The notes under the pieces: generated by a model | Told to the model about the DNA's origin: nothing | Databases searched by the model: none | Seen by the model: only the letters and a program-made list of their open reading frames with translations | Shown here: positions 8,254-16,692 of the stretch, piece after piece | Position numbering within the stretch: the stretch's first letter is position 1 | How the letters are laid out: every line of letters starts with the position of its first letter | From: an uncultured euryarchaeote | GTDB lineage: Archaea; Thermoplasmatota; Poseidoniia; Poseidoniales; Poseidoniaceae | Direction: 5' to 3' | DNA length: 64,000 nucleotides | Assembly: GCA_937892945.1 (NCBI GenBank) | Contig: CALBIL010000059.1 | Span: forward strand, 1-64,000 | Program-made: the position numbers and the translations under genes

Positions 8254-11200
8254 TCAGGCTTTCAACCATGGGCGGAAGTGTTGGTCTGCATACGTTCGAG
8301 CATATTCTGCAGGGTACCCAGCTGTGGTCAGTTGCAGCTCATAGGCAAGTTGTTCCGGTGTAATAGTTGGGTCAGCAGTTGCCGCAGGTAATCCTGTGAT
8401 GGAAGCGTAAGCCATTTGCTGCTGTTCAAACAATTTATCTTCACTGCTGCTGCCTCGTCCACGGACGATGAATACCAGTGAGAGAAGGAGAATGATGAGT
8501 GCTCCAGCTATGATTCCAATGGTTACGATTCCTATTCCAAAGATTTCCGAATTTGATTGAGCGCCCTCATCTGTAGCATCGCCTCCATCTTCATTCGAAG
8601 TTGTATCGTCGCTACCGTCATCGGTTCCGTCATTGCCGAGTGTTTCGTTGTCAGGCAAAGTGGTGTTCCCATCATCCGTATTGTTCTGTTCATCTTCGAC
8701 TTTACAGCCATCTGGGCCTACAGGTGTTCCTTCAGGAGTTTCTGGGCATTGATCAACGAGATCATCAACACCGTCGTCATCCGCGTCGGTGTCGATTGGA
8801 GGGCAACCATCGCCACCATCCCCATTTGCAATACCGGGGATTTCGGGGCAAGCATCACCATCGATTCCTTCGGGGTTATTGCCATAGGAGTCCCCATCAG
8901 TATCCAACGATTGACTCGGGTCGAAAGGCCACAAGTCATTCAAATTCGATACTCCATCTGCATCAAGGTCAGCACATCCTACGCGGTCGATACTCGAATC
9001 GCCATAGGTTGTTGGACAGTCATCGAGAATTCCATCGCCAGAATCAGTCGTGTTGAATCCATCTCGATCAACATCATTTGCCCACAATTCATCTTCATTC
9101 TGGATAAAGAACGGCGTGCCAATTTCTTGGTTATTGGATTCATTCGACTCCATTAATACACCATCGACATCAAGAGTAAGCCGGCAATTGTACATCCCCG
9201 AGGCCCTTTCTTGAACAGTGGTATATGATTCGCCTCCCGAACCAAAAGTTGTGTTGTATTCTCCGCTCACATTAACCGTTTGAACGGTAATGCGCCCTAC
9301 TTCTTCCCCATCTGAATCAAGCAGGTCAAGGTGAAGCGTAACGGTGGCACCATTCGCCCTCCCTCGCAGACTTACGAATTCCCACGTAACTTGGACTTCA
9401 GAGCCTGACGTATGGTCCGTTGGGCAGATGAGAGAAGAAATTCCGATATCCGCAGGAGCCGAATCGAGGCCTTCAATCGAGAGGTTGTAGAACCCAGCGC
9501 CATCGTTTGAATCAATGGTGAGAACGTAACTCTTGCTCTTGCCTTCGTATTCTGAGTCGTAGGAAGTGAAAACAATCCCATAACTGGAATTGTCAACATA
9601 AGCGATTATATTCCCACTCAGGTCTGTGAGGGTGGCTGAGAAGGGGAATGCAGCATCTGCAGTAAAATCAATTTCGAAATTCTTACCGTCGTTGACAGTG
9701 AAAGCAAAAACATCAGATTCATCGACGCCACTGAAACACCCTTCACCGATGAGTGTTGGGTTTTGGCCAATATCCAGTCCGTTTGCAGAAGGAGCGTCTT
9801 GGCCTAAGCCGAGGTCATTTTGTTGCCCGCAGTTGAACGAATTCGAGTCAACGCCTTCGGTTTCAACAATGAGGGTGTAAACACCAAGGCTGGAAAAACT
9901 CTGAACGCTGATGTAAAAAGTGCCACCCGAACCTGCAAATGATGTGCTGTCTGTAGTTGTCACCGTCTCATCGCTGGAGCCACCGAGATAAGGGCGATCA
10001 AACCATTCGCCTTGGTCATCACGGAGGTATAAGTCGGCATCTTGGTCGGCAGAATTCACCAGTGTCACCGTCAAATTTAGCCCAGGAGATATCTCAATTT
10101 CGTACCAGTCTTCATCATCAACATCTGTGTGGACGCACCCAGTAATTGTTGCTGAAATATCGGCGCCTAAGTCGATCGAAGTCGCCTCGTCTTCACCAGC
10201 ATCTGCCGGTTCATCAGCCGCTTTGAACCCTTCAGCATCCTCTTGAACTGGACACGAAGTTGCTTTACTGTCAATAAGAATCAATTCAATTGTATTAGCA
10301 GTGTTGTCCGTCTCACTCTTTTCATCAATTTGTTCATCTGAATCAATCATTGCAAGAATCGAATAGTTGCCTCCTTGGGTGTTAGAAGGAATCGTCAGTG
10401 AGAGTTGGACAAGCCCACTTTCATTGATGTCTAAGGAAGAGACACTCATGTTACCAATCTCAACATCATGGTCTGCAAGAGTGCCCTCAACCGAGAGCCA
10501 TGCGGTGAGTAAGGAAGCGGGAGCAATCTGCGTCCCGGTATTGTTCACTTCTACATCTATGGTAATGCTATTGCCAGCACTTGCTGTGAGAGGTGATAAG
10601 ATATTTTGAATGATTAAATTGGGCGCTGGTGTTGAGTAATTGGTCCATACCTCCAATGTCCAATTCACCCCAGTCCCCGAGCGGGAGAGGTTGACGTAAT
10701 AGGTCCCACCTACGCCATCATACGAAGTGCCAAATGTGGAAACGGAGCCTTCTGTCGCTCCAAAAGAATACGCGTAATCAATGAATCCGAGGCTCCCATC
10801 GACCAATTCAATGTAGATAGCAACAGATTCGTTGATGATGAGTGTAGCATCGAGCGTGTGGTTTGCAGGGACGCTGAACGCAAAGACATCATTCTCATCA
10901 ATTCCATCGATGCATCCAGTATAGGATGCGGTGACGTTGGTTCCCATTACAGTGGCATTCGCTTCGTTTTGTGGGGCATCAGTTCCAAGGCCGGCATCAT
11001 TTTGACCATTCGGATGGAGGTCATCACAAGATTCGCCAATGAGCATAACGCCCGTTGAAGCAAGGAAGTTATTCGATTCATTGTTTTCTGTTACGTTATC
11101 ATATCCATCGACAAACAGCAGCCAGTAATAGGTGCCATTTGCTAAAGATGATGGTAAGAGAACCTGAGCCGTTGTCGTTCGACTGGTGTTTTCTGTTAAT

Positions 11201-11994
11201 GCGGCTTCAGCCTGTGAAGTATCGATTAACTCATCAGCAAAATCATATGTTTGGTCCGTTGAAAGGATAAATTGAACTTCAAAGGCATCCGATGTGGTGT
11301 TGTAAATATTTTCAACAACATACTCGACATTGACCGTTGAACCAGGTTGACCCGTCGTAGGTTCGACAATGGATGAAAGGATAAGGTCAGGGCGAGGCGG
11401 TGTATTGTTTGTCCAAGTGCGGAGCGAATACTGCCCATCGCCACTGTAAACGAGAACTTCAATGTAAAAAGTTGCAGCATTACTGGAAAGGGAGGTTCCT
11501 GAAGTACTTACTTTCTCCAATGCCGTTACCGATTCTGAAAAATCAAGGTATGAACCCGATGAATCAATGAGGTAAAGATCGAAATCCATTCCGCTTGGAA
11601 CGACTAATTCAACATCGACGTCTTTTCCTGCAGTCATCGTAATTTCATACCAATCTTCAGTATCGGTGGAATCAATACAGCCTTGAACGCCAGATTGCCC
11701 ACTGTTTGGATTTGTTCCAAGACTGCGAGATGTATTGGCGTCACTTCCAGCATCACCAGGAGTTCCAGCGTCTGATTGTGCTACACAAGCAGCACGCCCA
11801 CCGGTTGTGGATTTTTGTAACGGCTCTTTGAACAAGAGTTGAGTTGGCTGGTTTATTACAGGAACATCAAGATGCTTTTTTGAGGAGACCTGTTCGAAAT
11901 CATGTGGCTCATTCAATGCCGATACCATAGGTATCATTGCCGCAAAAAGGAAAAGAAAAGTAAGGCCTATGGCCGTTCGTTGAGCATTCTGCAT
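8254..11994 (-). CDS. Large secreted, C-terminally anchored surface protein (PPC, CARDB, TSP3 repeats)
   Basis: A 1246-residue extracellular protein. A signal peptide (about 6-27) is followed by four PPC-like domains, each announced by D-x-x-D-W/V-Y/F-E/A motifs (for example STDTEDWYEI and DVDDEDWYEI), alternating with CARDB-like adhesion domains (near 205-310, 475-580 and 840-930). An Asp-rich calcium-binding thrombospondin type 3 region (about 950-1090) and a Ser/Thr/Asp linker precede one membrane segment (about 1150-1172) and a cytosolic tail of about 75 residues. It is probably an S-layer-associated or polymer-binding surface protein. No catalytic domain was recognised. It sits downstream of rpoD by 45 nt but has its own signal peptide and probably its own promoter. 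Confidence 0.85.
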   Translation of the reverse strand: MQNAQRTAIGLTFLFLFAAMIPMVSALNEPHDFEQVSSKKHLDVPVINQPTQLLFKEPLQKSTTGGRAACVAQSDAGTPGDAGSDANTSRSLGTNPNSGQSGVQGCIDSTDTEDWYEITMTAGKDVDVELVVPSGMDFDLYLIDSSGSYLDFSESVTALEKVSTSGTSLSSNAATFYIEVLVYSGDGQYSLRTWTNNTPPRPDLILSSIVEPTTGQPGSTVNVEYVVENIYNTTSDAFEVQFILSTDQTYDFADELIDTSQAEAALTENTSRTTTAQVLLPSSLANGTYYWLLFVDGYDNVTENNESNNFLASTGVMLIGESCDDLHPNGQNDAGLGTDAPQNEANATVMGTNVTASYTGCIDGIDENDVFAFSVPANHTLDATLIINESVAIYIELVDGSLGFIDYAYSFGATEGSVSTFGTSYDGVGGTYYVNLSRSGTGVNWTLEVWTNYSTPAPNLIIQNILSPLTASAGNSITIDVEVNNTGTQIAPASLLTAWLSVEGTLADHDVEIGNMSVSSLDINESGLVQLSLTIPSNTQGGNYSILAMIDSDEQIDEKSETDNTANTIELILIDSKATSCPVQEDAEGFKAADEPADAGEDEATSIDLGADISATITGCVHTDVDDEDWYEIEISPGLNLTVTLVNSADQDADLYLRDDQGEWFDRPYLGGSSDETVTTTDSTSFAGSGGTFYISVQSFSSLGVYTLIVETEGVDSNSFNCGQQNDLGLGQDAPSANGLDIGQNPTLIGEGCFSGVDESDVFAFTVNDGKNFEIDFTADAAFPFSATLTDLSGNIIAYVDNSSYGIVFTSYDSEYEGKSKSYVLTIDSNDGAGFYNLSIEGLDSAPADIGISSLICPTDHTSGSEVQVTWEFVSLRGRANGATVTLHLDLLDSDGEEVGRITVQTVNVSGEYNTTFGSGGESYTTVQERASGMYNCRLTLDVDGVLMESNESNNQEIGTPFFIQNEDELWANDVDRDGFNTTDSGDGILDDCPTTYGDSSIDRVGCADLDADGVSNLNDLWPFDPSQSLDTDGDSYGNNPEGIDGDACPEIPGIANGDGGDGCPPIDTDADDDGVDDLVDQCPETPEGTPVGPDGCKVEDEQNNTDDGNTTLPDNETLGNDGTDDGSDDTTSNEDGGDATDEGAQSNSEIFGIGIVTIGIIAGALIILLLSLVFIVRGRGSSSEDKLFEQQQMAYASITGLPAATADPTITPEQLAYELQLTTAGYPAEYARTYADQHFRPWLKA

Positions 11995-12039
11995 AACTTA
12001 ACGACCACATGGTCCATTATCAAACCTCGGATGTTTAAT

Positions 12040-12972
12040 TCAAGCGAATGCTCGCTCAATTTCGCTTGATAGGTTCTCAAAGCGTCCTGCAAGTTCTTTC
12101 ATTGCTCCGTTGAAAGCTTGCTCTGGAGTGAGGCTTCCATCCGTTTCGTAATTGAATACATATGCACCTTCAACAGGTTCCATGACGATTGCATTGTCAA
12201 AGTCACCATCACGGTTTGTACCTTCGCCAACTTGATGGAGGGCGTTTTCAAGGTCGAGAATGTAATTCACGTTTGTCAACTTCTTATCTTTGCCGAAAAG
12301 TTTCGCATCAATCTGTGTCCCGTCAGTTGTTTTGAGGTCGAGGTCAAACAAAATCTTAGCTCTTTTAGCATCTTTCAAGATGGCAACATGATGTTGTCGG
12401 AATCCGACAGCAGCCACTGGTGACCATTTTGCGTGGTCTCGGCCACGGCCGAGGGTTGCAAAGGCATAAAATTCAAGATATTGACCCTTAGAAAGAATTG
12501 TCAAAGGAATTCGCTTGTGTTCTTCTCGAATGTCAAACATTTGGTCAGAAATAGTTGTGAGGTCTCCTGCATAGACTGTACGGTATTCTTCATCAGATTC
12601 TTCAGAAGGTCCTTCTTTGCGGATGTGGTAGAGAACTTGACAGGTCATGCAACCCTTGGATTCTTCAGCCATGTCTTTGCAAGTTGGACAGTCTTCGGGG
12701 AAAGCGATGCCTTCACCTGGGTAAGTTGGTACTGGAATCATTGCCAATCGGTGAGCGATTGTTTCGTCAGGCAAAACGTTGACAGATTCGAAAACCTGTC
12801 CTTTGTTATCTTGATGAGTTCCTTGGTCAAAATTGACGCTGTCAATGGCCAACTTAGGAACATCCGCAATAAGTGCACGGCGAATAGCATTCACCTGTGC
12901 AGCATCTGTTTCAGTCAAAAGAATTCGAATTGCATTGCCTCTTGGCCATCCATCAACGATTTGTACATCCAT
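12040..12972 (-). CDS. rpoD: DNA-directed RNA polymerase subunit D
   Basis: Archaeal counterpart of bacterial alpha and eukaryotic Rpb3, the assembly platform of RNA polymerase with subunit L. The N-terminus (GNAIRILLTETDAAQVNAIR) and VNVLPDETIAHRLAMIPVPT motif are diagnostic. Four cysteines at about 95, 98, 108 and 111 (CPTC and CMTC) could bind zinc or a cluster, but they sit earlier than the ferredoxin-like cluster of methanogen subunit D. At 310 residues it is slightly long. It follows rpsK by 17 nt and ends the S13-S4-S11-D operon. The usual downstream genes (L18e, L13, S9, rpoN, rpoK) are absent here. Confidence 0.97.
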   Translation of the reverse strand: MDVQIVDGWPRGNAIRILLTETDAAQVNAIRRALIADVPKLAIDSVNFDQGTHQDNKGQVFESVNVLPDETIAHRLAMIPVPTYPGEGIAFPEDCPTCKDMAEESKGCMTCQVLYHIRKEGPSEESDEEYRTVYAGDLTTISDQMFDIREEHKRIPLTILSKGQYLEFYAFATLGRGRDHAKWSPVAAVGFRQHHVAILKDAKRAKILFDLDLKTTDGTQIDAKLFGKDKKLTNVNYILDLENALHQVGEGTNRDGDFDNAIVMEPVEGAYVFNYETDGSLTPEQAFNGAMKELAGRFENLSSEIERAFA

Positions 12973-12989
12973 TTTTTACACCTCAAAAA

Positions 12990-13376
12990 TCAAACACGGC
13001 GGCCACGACGGCCACCCTTCTTCTTCGTACCATCGTGAGCAATAGGTGTCACGTCTTCGATACGAGTGATTGTCATTCCAGCACGAGTAAGTGCACGGAT
13101 TGCAGCTTGTGCGCCCGGCCCAGTGTTATTGGCTCGGTTGCCTCCAGGTGCTCGGTACTTGATGATTAATTGAGTGAATTCCTTGTCTTTAAGTTCATCA
13201 GCCATCTTTTCAGCAGCCCGTGTAGCAGCGAATTGACCGCCACTGTCCTTGGAAGATTTGACAACTTGTCCACCGGAGCAGGTTGTGATTGTTTCTGCAC
13301 CAGTTAGATCCGTTGCAGTCATGAGGATGTTGTTGTAAGAACTGAAGATGTTGATAATTGCACGTCGTGTCATCAC
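12990..13376 (-). CDS. rps11: Ribosomal protein uS11 (S11)
   Basis: Small-subunit platform protein that contacts 16S rRNA near the E site. The 128-residue sequence has the expected [20 protein letters not shown] start and the basic C-terminus [13 protein letters not shown]. Its start overlaps the rpsD stop by 4 nt, which points to translational coupling in the ribosomal operon. Confidence 0.97.
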   Translation of the reverse strand: MMTRRAIINIFSSYNNILMTATDLTGAETITTCSGGQVVKSSKDSGGQFAATRAAEKMADELKDKEFTQLIIKYRAPGGNRANNTGPGAQAAIRALTRAGMTITRIEDVTPIAHDGTKKKGGRRGRRV

Positions 13377-14035
13377 TCGTCACCTCCGTCTTTTGTTGCC
13401 GAAGGTGCTTCTTCTGCAGCAACTTCAACTTCCTTTGCGAACTCTTGAGTTGCTTCAGGGTCAACTTCTTCTTGTTCAACGCCGTATTCAGCAGTTGATG
13501 CGCGTCCGTCAATAGCCTTTCGAATTGGATGCTCAGAGTTGCCCACCCAAGGGCAACTTGGATGCCAGGTCAAGTTTTCTTCTTCGTCTCGAGAAAGAGG
13601 ATAAGAAGGAATAGTTACCTTTTGGTTTCCAATTACAATCTTGCCGTGGGTGACAAACTGGCGGGCTTGCTTCATTGAGATTGCAAGACCCTTGTAGTAG
13701 ACTTGAGCTTGGAGTCGGCGGTTGAGAATATCTTCGGTTCCTAACGAGAGAATATCGTCGAGTGTTGCTTCAGATGAAATCAATCCTTTGTTGTGGAGTG
13801 AGCGCAACATGTCTTCCATTTCGCGCTTTCCGTGAGGTTCTGTTGTGTCGACCATACCGATCAAACGCATAGCTTGTCGTCGGTGACGTCGAAGTTGAGA
13901 CTTAGCCTTCCAAATCTCTCGCATGTTCTTCAAACCATGATTGGCTTGAATTTTATGTTCTTCTTCAATACGTGCAGCCTTCCAAGGATGGGAAGGCGTG
14001 TCAAATTTAGGTCGTGCAAACTTTGGTTCTCCCAT
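13373..14035 (-). CDS. rps4: Ribosomal protein uS4 (S4)
   Basis: Primary 16S rRNA-binding protein of the small subunit. The N-terminus ([18 protein letters not shown]) is typical for archaeal S4, followed by the S4 RNA-binding domain with [21 protein letters not shown] (about 135-157). The C-terminus carries an acidic, Ala/Glu-rich extension of about 40 residues ([20 protein letters not shown]), which is probably disordered. It lies 15 nt downstream of rpsM. Confidence 0.97.
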   Translation of the reverse strand: MGEPKFARPKFDTPSHPWKAARIEEEHKIQANHGLKNMREIWKAKSQLRRHRRQAMRLIGMVDTTEPHGKREMEDMLRSLHNKGLISSEATLDDILSLGTEDILNRRLQAQVYYKGLAISMKQARQFVTHGKIVIGNQKVTIPSYPLSRDEEENLTWHPSCPWVGNSEHPIRKAIDGRASTAEYGVEQEEVDPEATQEFAKEVEVAAEEAPSATKDGGDE

Positions 14036-14050
14036 ACATCATCCCTCCAA

Positions 14051-14518
14051 TCACTTCTTTCGGCTCACACCAAGGGTGAGTCCACCACGGCCATTTGAGC
14101 GGCCACGTTGTCCACGAACTTTGTTTCCGCTTGCGTGGCGAACACCACGGTAGCACTTCATAGTTCGAAGTCGGTCAATATCGTCTTTTAGAGTAAGATA
14201 TACTTGTTGCCCGGTAAGATGCAATTCATCACCGGTTTCAATGTCACGTTGGCGGTTAAGCATCCAGAGTGGAACAGTTTCCGCATAGCCTTCAATTGCA
14301 ACACGAAGAGATTCCTGTTCTTCTGGCGAGAGGTGGCCAGCGAGTGAAGCAGGGTCAAATCCAGTGTTCTTGCAAATTTGAATAGCGGTTCGTGGACCAA
14401 CGCCTCGGACAGCGGTTAATGCTGTTGCAAGTGTTTTCAGTCCATCCATATCGGTATCAGCCATTCGCAAGATGTATGAGAAATCTTCTCCTAAATCTTC
14501 TTCCTTCTGTCGTGCCAT
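14051..14518 (-). CDS. rps13: Ribosomal protein uS13 (S13)
   Basis: Small-subunit head protein contacting the P-site tRNA and forming bridge B1. The helix-hairpin-helix (TALTAVRGVGPRTAIQIC) and the C-terminal VRHASGNKVRGQRGRSNGRG are diagnostic. It is the first gene of the S13-S4-S11-rpoD operon; a GGAGAGG-like ribosome-binding site precedes the ATG and the 152-bp gap upstream should contain the operon promoter. Confidence 0.97.
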   Translation of the reverse strand: MARQKEEDLGEDFSYILRMADTDMDGLKTLATALTAVRGVGPRTAIQICKNTGFDPASLAGHLSPEEQESLRVAIEGYAETVPLWMLNRQRDIETGDELHLTGQQVYLTLKDDIDRLRTMKCYRGVRHASGNKVRGQRGRSNGRGGLTLGVSRKK

Positions 14519-14670
14519 AGTGTTTCACCTCTCCTTAACACAGAGTGTCAAGCAGTTTCCCGACTAACCTCCCCTATATCAAGACCGCGATACATCTTCG
14601 CGGTATCGAGAACCAAAAACATTTGATTTCCGAGTGGTTTGCCTATATTGTGGTGTGAAAGAGGTGCTGA

Positions 14671-15966
14671 TTATTCTGCGATGCATACGAGAAGCATTTC
14701 GTCTCCAGGTTGCTGAACAATAAACGCCTCTCTCCGGCCGTGCCTCCGTGCAAGTTGACGGTCTATTGCGCCTTGTATTTTCGGCTGAACCTCTGGAGCA
14801 AGTGGGACGCGAACAGTCAACTTTGCAATATCATGTTCAAGAACCAATTCGACCAATTGATCGACCGTTTCAAGGTCGAGTTTAATACGGGCTAAAGCGA
14901 CGACACGCCCAGTTGCTTGAACCAACATTTTGTCCATTGGGTTCTCGAGATGCAGGGGGTGTTGGTGATGAATTTGAGGGCGCCTTCCTTCTACAACGCC
15001 CCAAGAGACATGTTCTGATTTCGTGACCGTCTTCAGCCAGTCATCTGCAAGCCCACTCTCTACAAGCGCCGCATCGAGAATACTAACCCGCTCGCCACGC
15101 CTCGGAGGCGACAGTACTGGCGTAGGTAAACCATCACCTGAATGAATTCGCATACCTCCTGAAACCACATGCGCTTCTTGAGTAATCGATGGCGGAATAC
15201 GAACGAATCGGCGGGCAATACCTGCTGTTGCAGCACCACCGAGCCATAATGCAAGACGGTCGACGCGCCCTCGCCCCCTGGACGTCCAAACCCAAGTGCG
15301 ATGAATTCCCTTCCACACAGCATCGACCATTGTTTCGACTTCGAGACGTTGATCGTGCGTAAGTCGTGGCGACAAATCGAGAAGTAAAGCTGGACCACTT
15401 TCCCCTTCTGTCAAATACGGCGCCCAGCCGTTGAATACTTCATCAAGTCGAGGTGCCATTTCTTCAAGTCCATGTGTTCGACTGTTTCGCGGCCGTGCAG
15501 GGTCAAGATGGAGTAAAGCAATGTTTGGAAAGTACTCAAGTTTGAGGTGGTCGGCCATTGCAGCGCAAACGGTAGCTCCATCACGCCCATCTCCGGCAAT
15601 AATACGTGTTTTTTGCATCCGTTCAGTGTCCATTTCATTGCGATATCTGGCGATTGATTGAAGATTGACTGCACTTGCTTGAGCGCGCATTTGATCAAGT
15701 TCCACTCCAATGCCGGGTCGTTGGAGAAGAGCCATGTGGGCGCCAAGTTGAATGCCACTTCCACAAGCACAATCCAAAATATATCCTTCTGGAAGGGACA
15801 ATTGCTTGAGAAGATTCGAACGGGCTAAAGCCACTTGCCAAGGTGTTGCTAATGGTTTCCCTTGGCTTGCATGGAAAAATATCAATTCGCCCGCAGCCGT
15901 CGAGTCTGGGGCAAACTCAGTCAAACCAACCGAATCTGCCGTTTTTGGATTGAATATTTCAACCAT
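14671..15966 (-). CDS. Class I SAM-dependent methyltransferase with THUMP-like C-terminus
   Basis: The SAM-binding motif DCACGSGIQLGAHMAL (about 64-79) with the following GIGVELD acidic loop places it among class I methyltransferases. A later LLHLDPARPRNSR motif is a DPPR-like catalytic or substrate loop as in N2-guanine and related RNA methyltransferases. The last 80 residues (KLTVRVPLAPEVQPKIQGAI) may be a small substrate-recognition domain. RNA is the likely substrate by family resemblance, but the target position cannot be read from the sequence. It lies 9 nt downstream of pyrE and is probably co-transcribed. Confidence 0.75.
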   Translation of the reverse strand: MVEIFNPKTADSVGLTEFAPDSTAAGELIFFHASQGKPLATPWQVALARSNLLKQLSLPEGYILDCACGSGIQLGAHMALLQRPGIGVELDQMRAQASAVNLQSIARYRNEMDTERMQKTRIIAGDGRDGATVCAAMADHLKLEYFPNIALLHLDPARPRNSRTHGLEEMAPRLDEVFNGWAPYLTEGESGPALLLDLSPRLTHDQRLEVETMVDAVWKGIHRTWVWTSRGRGRVDRLALWLGGAATAGIARRFVRIPPSITQEAHVVSGGMRIHSGDGLPTPVLSPPRRGERVSILDAALVESGLADDWLKTVTKSEHVSWGVVEGRRPQIHHQHPLHLENPMDKMLVQATGRVVALARIKLDLETVDQLVELVLEHDIAKLTVRVPLAPEVQPKIQGAIDRQLARRHGRREAFIVQQPGDEMLLVCIAE

Positions 15967-15975
15967 ATCACTGCC

Positions 15976-16578
15976 TCACTGGCCGGCCACATCGCTTCGC
16001 GTCATGATACTCTCAAAATGAATTCCAGCTGCTGCAAATGCTTCTTTTGCGCCTTCTTCTCTGTCAACGATGCTGATGACTGCTATGACTTTGCACGCTG
16101 TGTCGCGGTGTATGCACTCAACTGCTTTAATCGCTGAACCACCAGTTGTCGTCACGTCTTCAACAACGACAATAGTTCCACCGCCTTCGAGTGAAGACCC
16201 TTCAATGCCGGGGGGATTGTTTGTTTTTCTTCCGCCACGCCCCTTTGGCTCCTTACGAACCATAAATCCGAGCCGAGGCGTTTCAGCAGACGAGGTAGCC
16301 ACAGCAATAGCGGTTAAAGGCACAGCGCCGAGTTCCAAACCTCCGACAAAATTAACTCCCAAAGCATCCATTCGAAGATTAAAAAGGGCTCCGAGGTGAT
16401 GCGTGGATTCAGGATGCATCATGACGGGCTTTGTGTCAAAAAACCATCGTGAATTCCGGCCACTGGCTAAAGTGAAAGCATCATCACTTCCTCCGTCAAT
16501 AAAAGCCAAATCACGTACAAGTTCGACCAAACGGGGCCAACGAGGGTGAGCGCGGACACTCGGGTGGACGGACATCAA
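15976..16578 (-). CDS. pyrE: Orotate phosphoribosyltransferase
   Basis: Transfers phosphoribosyl from PRPP to orotate, giving OMP in pyrimidine synthesis. The PRPP-binding loop TIVVVEDVTTTGGSAI (about 135-150) is intact; LVRDLAFIDGGSDDAFTLASG near the N-terminus is the region that binds orotate and PRPP. Length of 200 residues is normal. It diverges from the DP2 gene across a 114-bp gap, which must hold both promoters. Confidence 0.92.
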   Translation of the reverse strand: MMSVHPSVRAHPRWPRLVELVRDLAFIDGGSDDAFTLASGRNSRWFFDTKPVMMHPESTHHLGALFNLRMDALGVNFVGGLELGAVPLTAIAVATSSAETPRLGFMVRKEPKGRGGRKTNNPPGIEGSSLEGGGTIVVVEDVTTTGGSAIKAVECIHRDTACKVIAVISIVDREEGAKEAFAAAGIHFESIMTRSDVAGQ

Positions 16579-16692
16579 ACCGTGGTTTTGCCTCGCCTCA
16601 ATGAACCTTACCTCTCATGGGTGCGAAATGACCACCATGGGTTTTGAACGCGGCACTCATAAACGGTCGCCCCCAAGAGGTAAGGGAATAAC

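Noticed and set aside
12433..13038. 201-codon open frame on the plus strand
   Set aside because: It lies antisense to rpoD and rps11, which are unambiguous; the product has low-complexity Ser/Phe/Cys composition.
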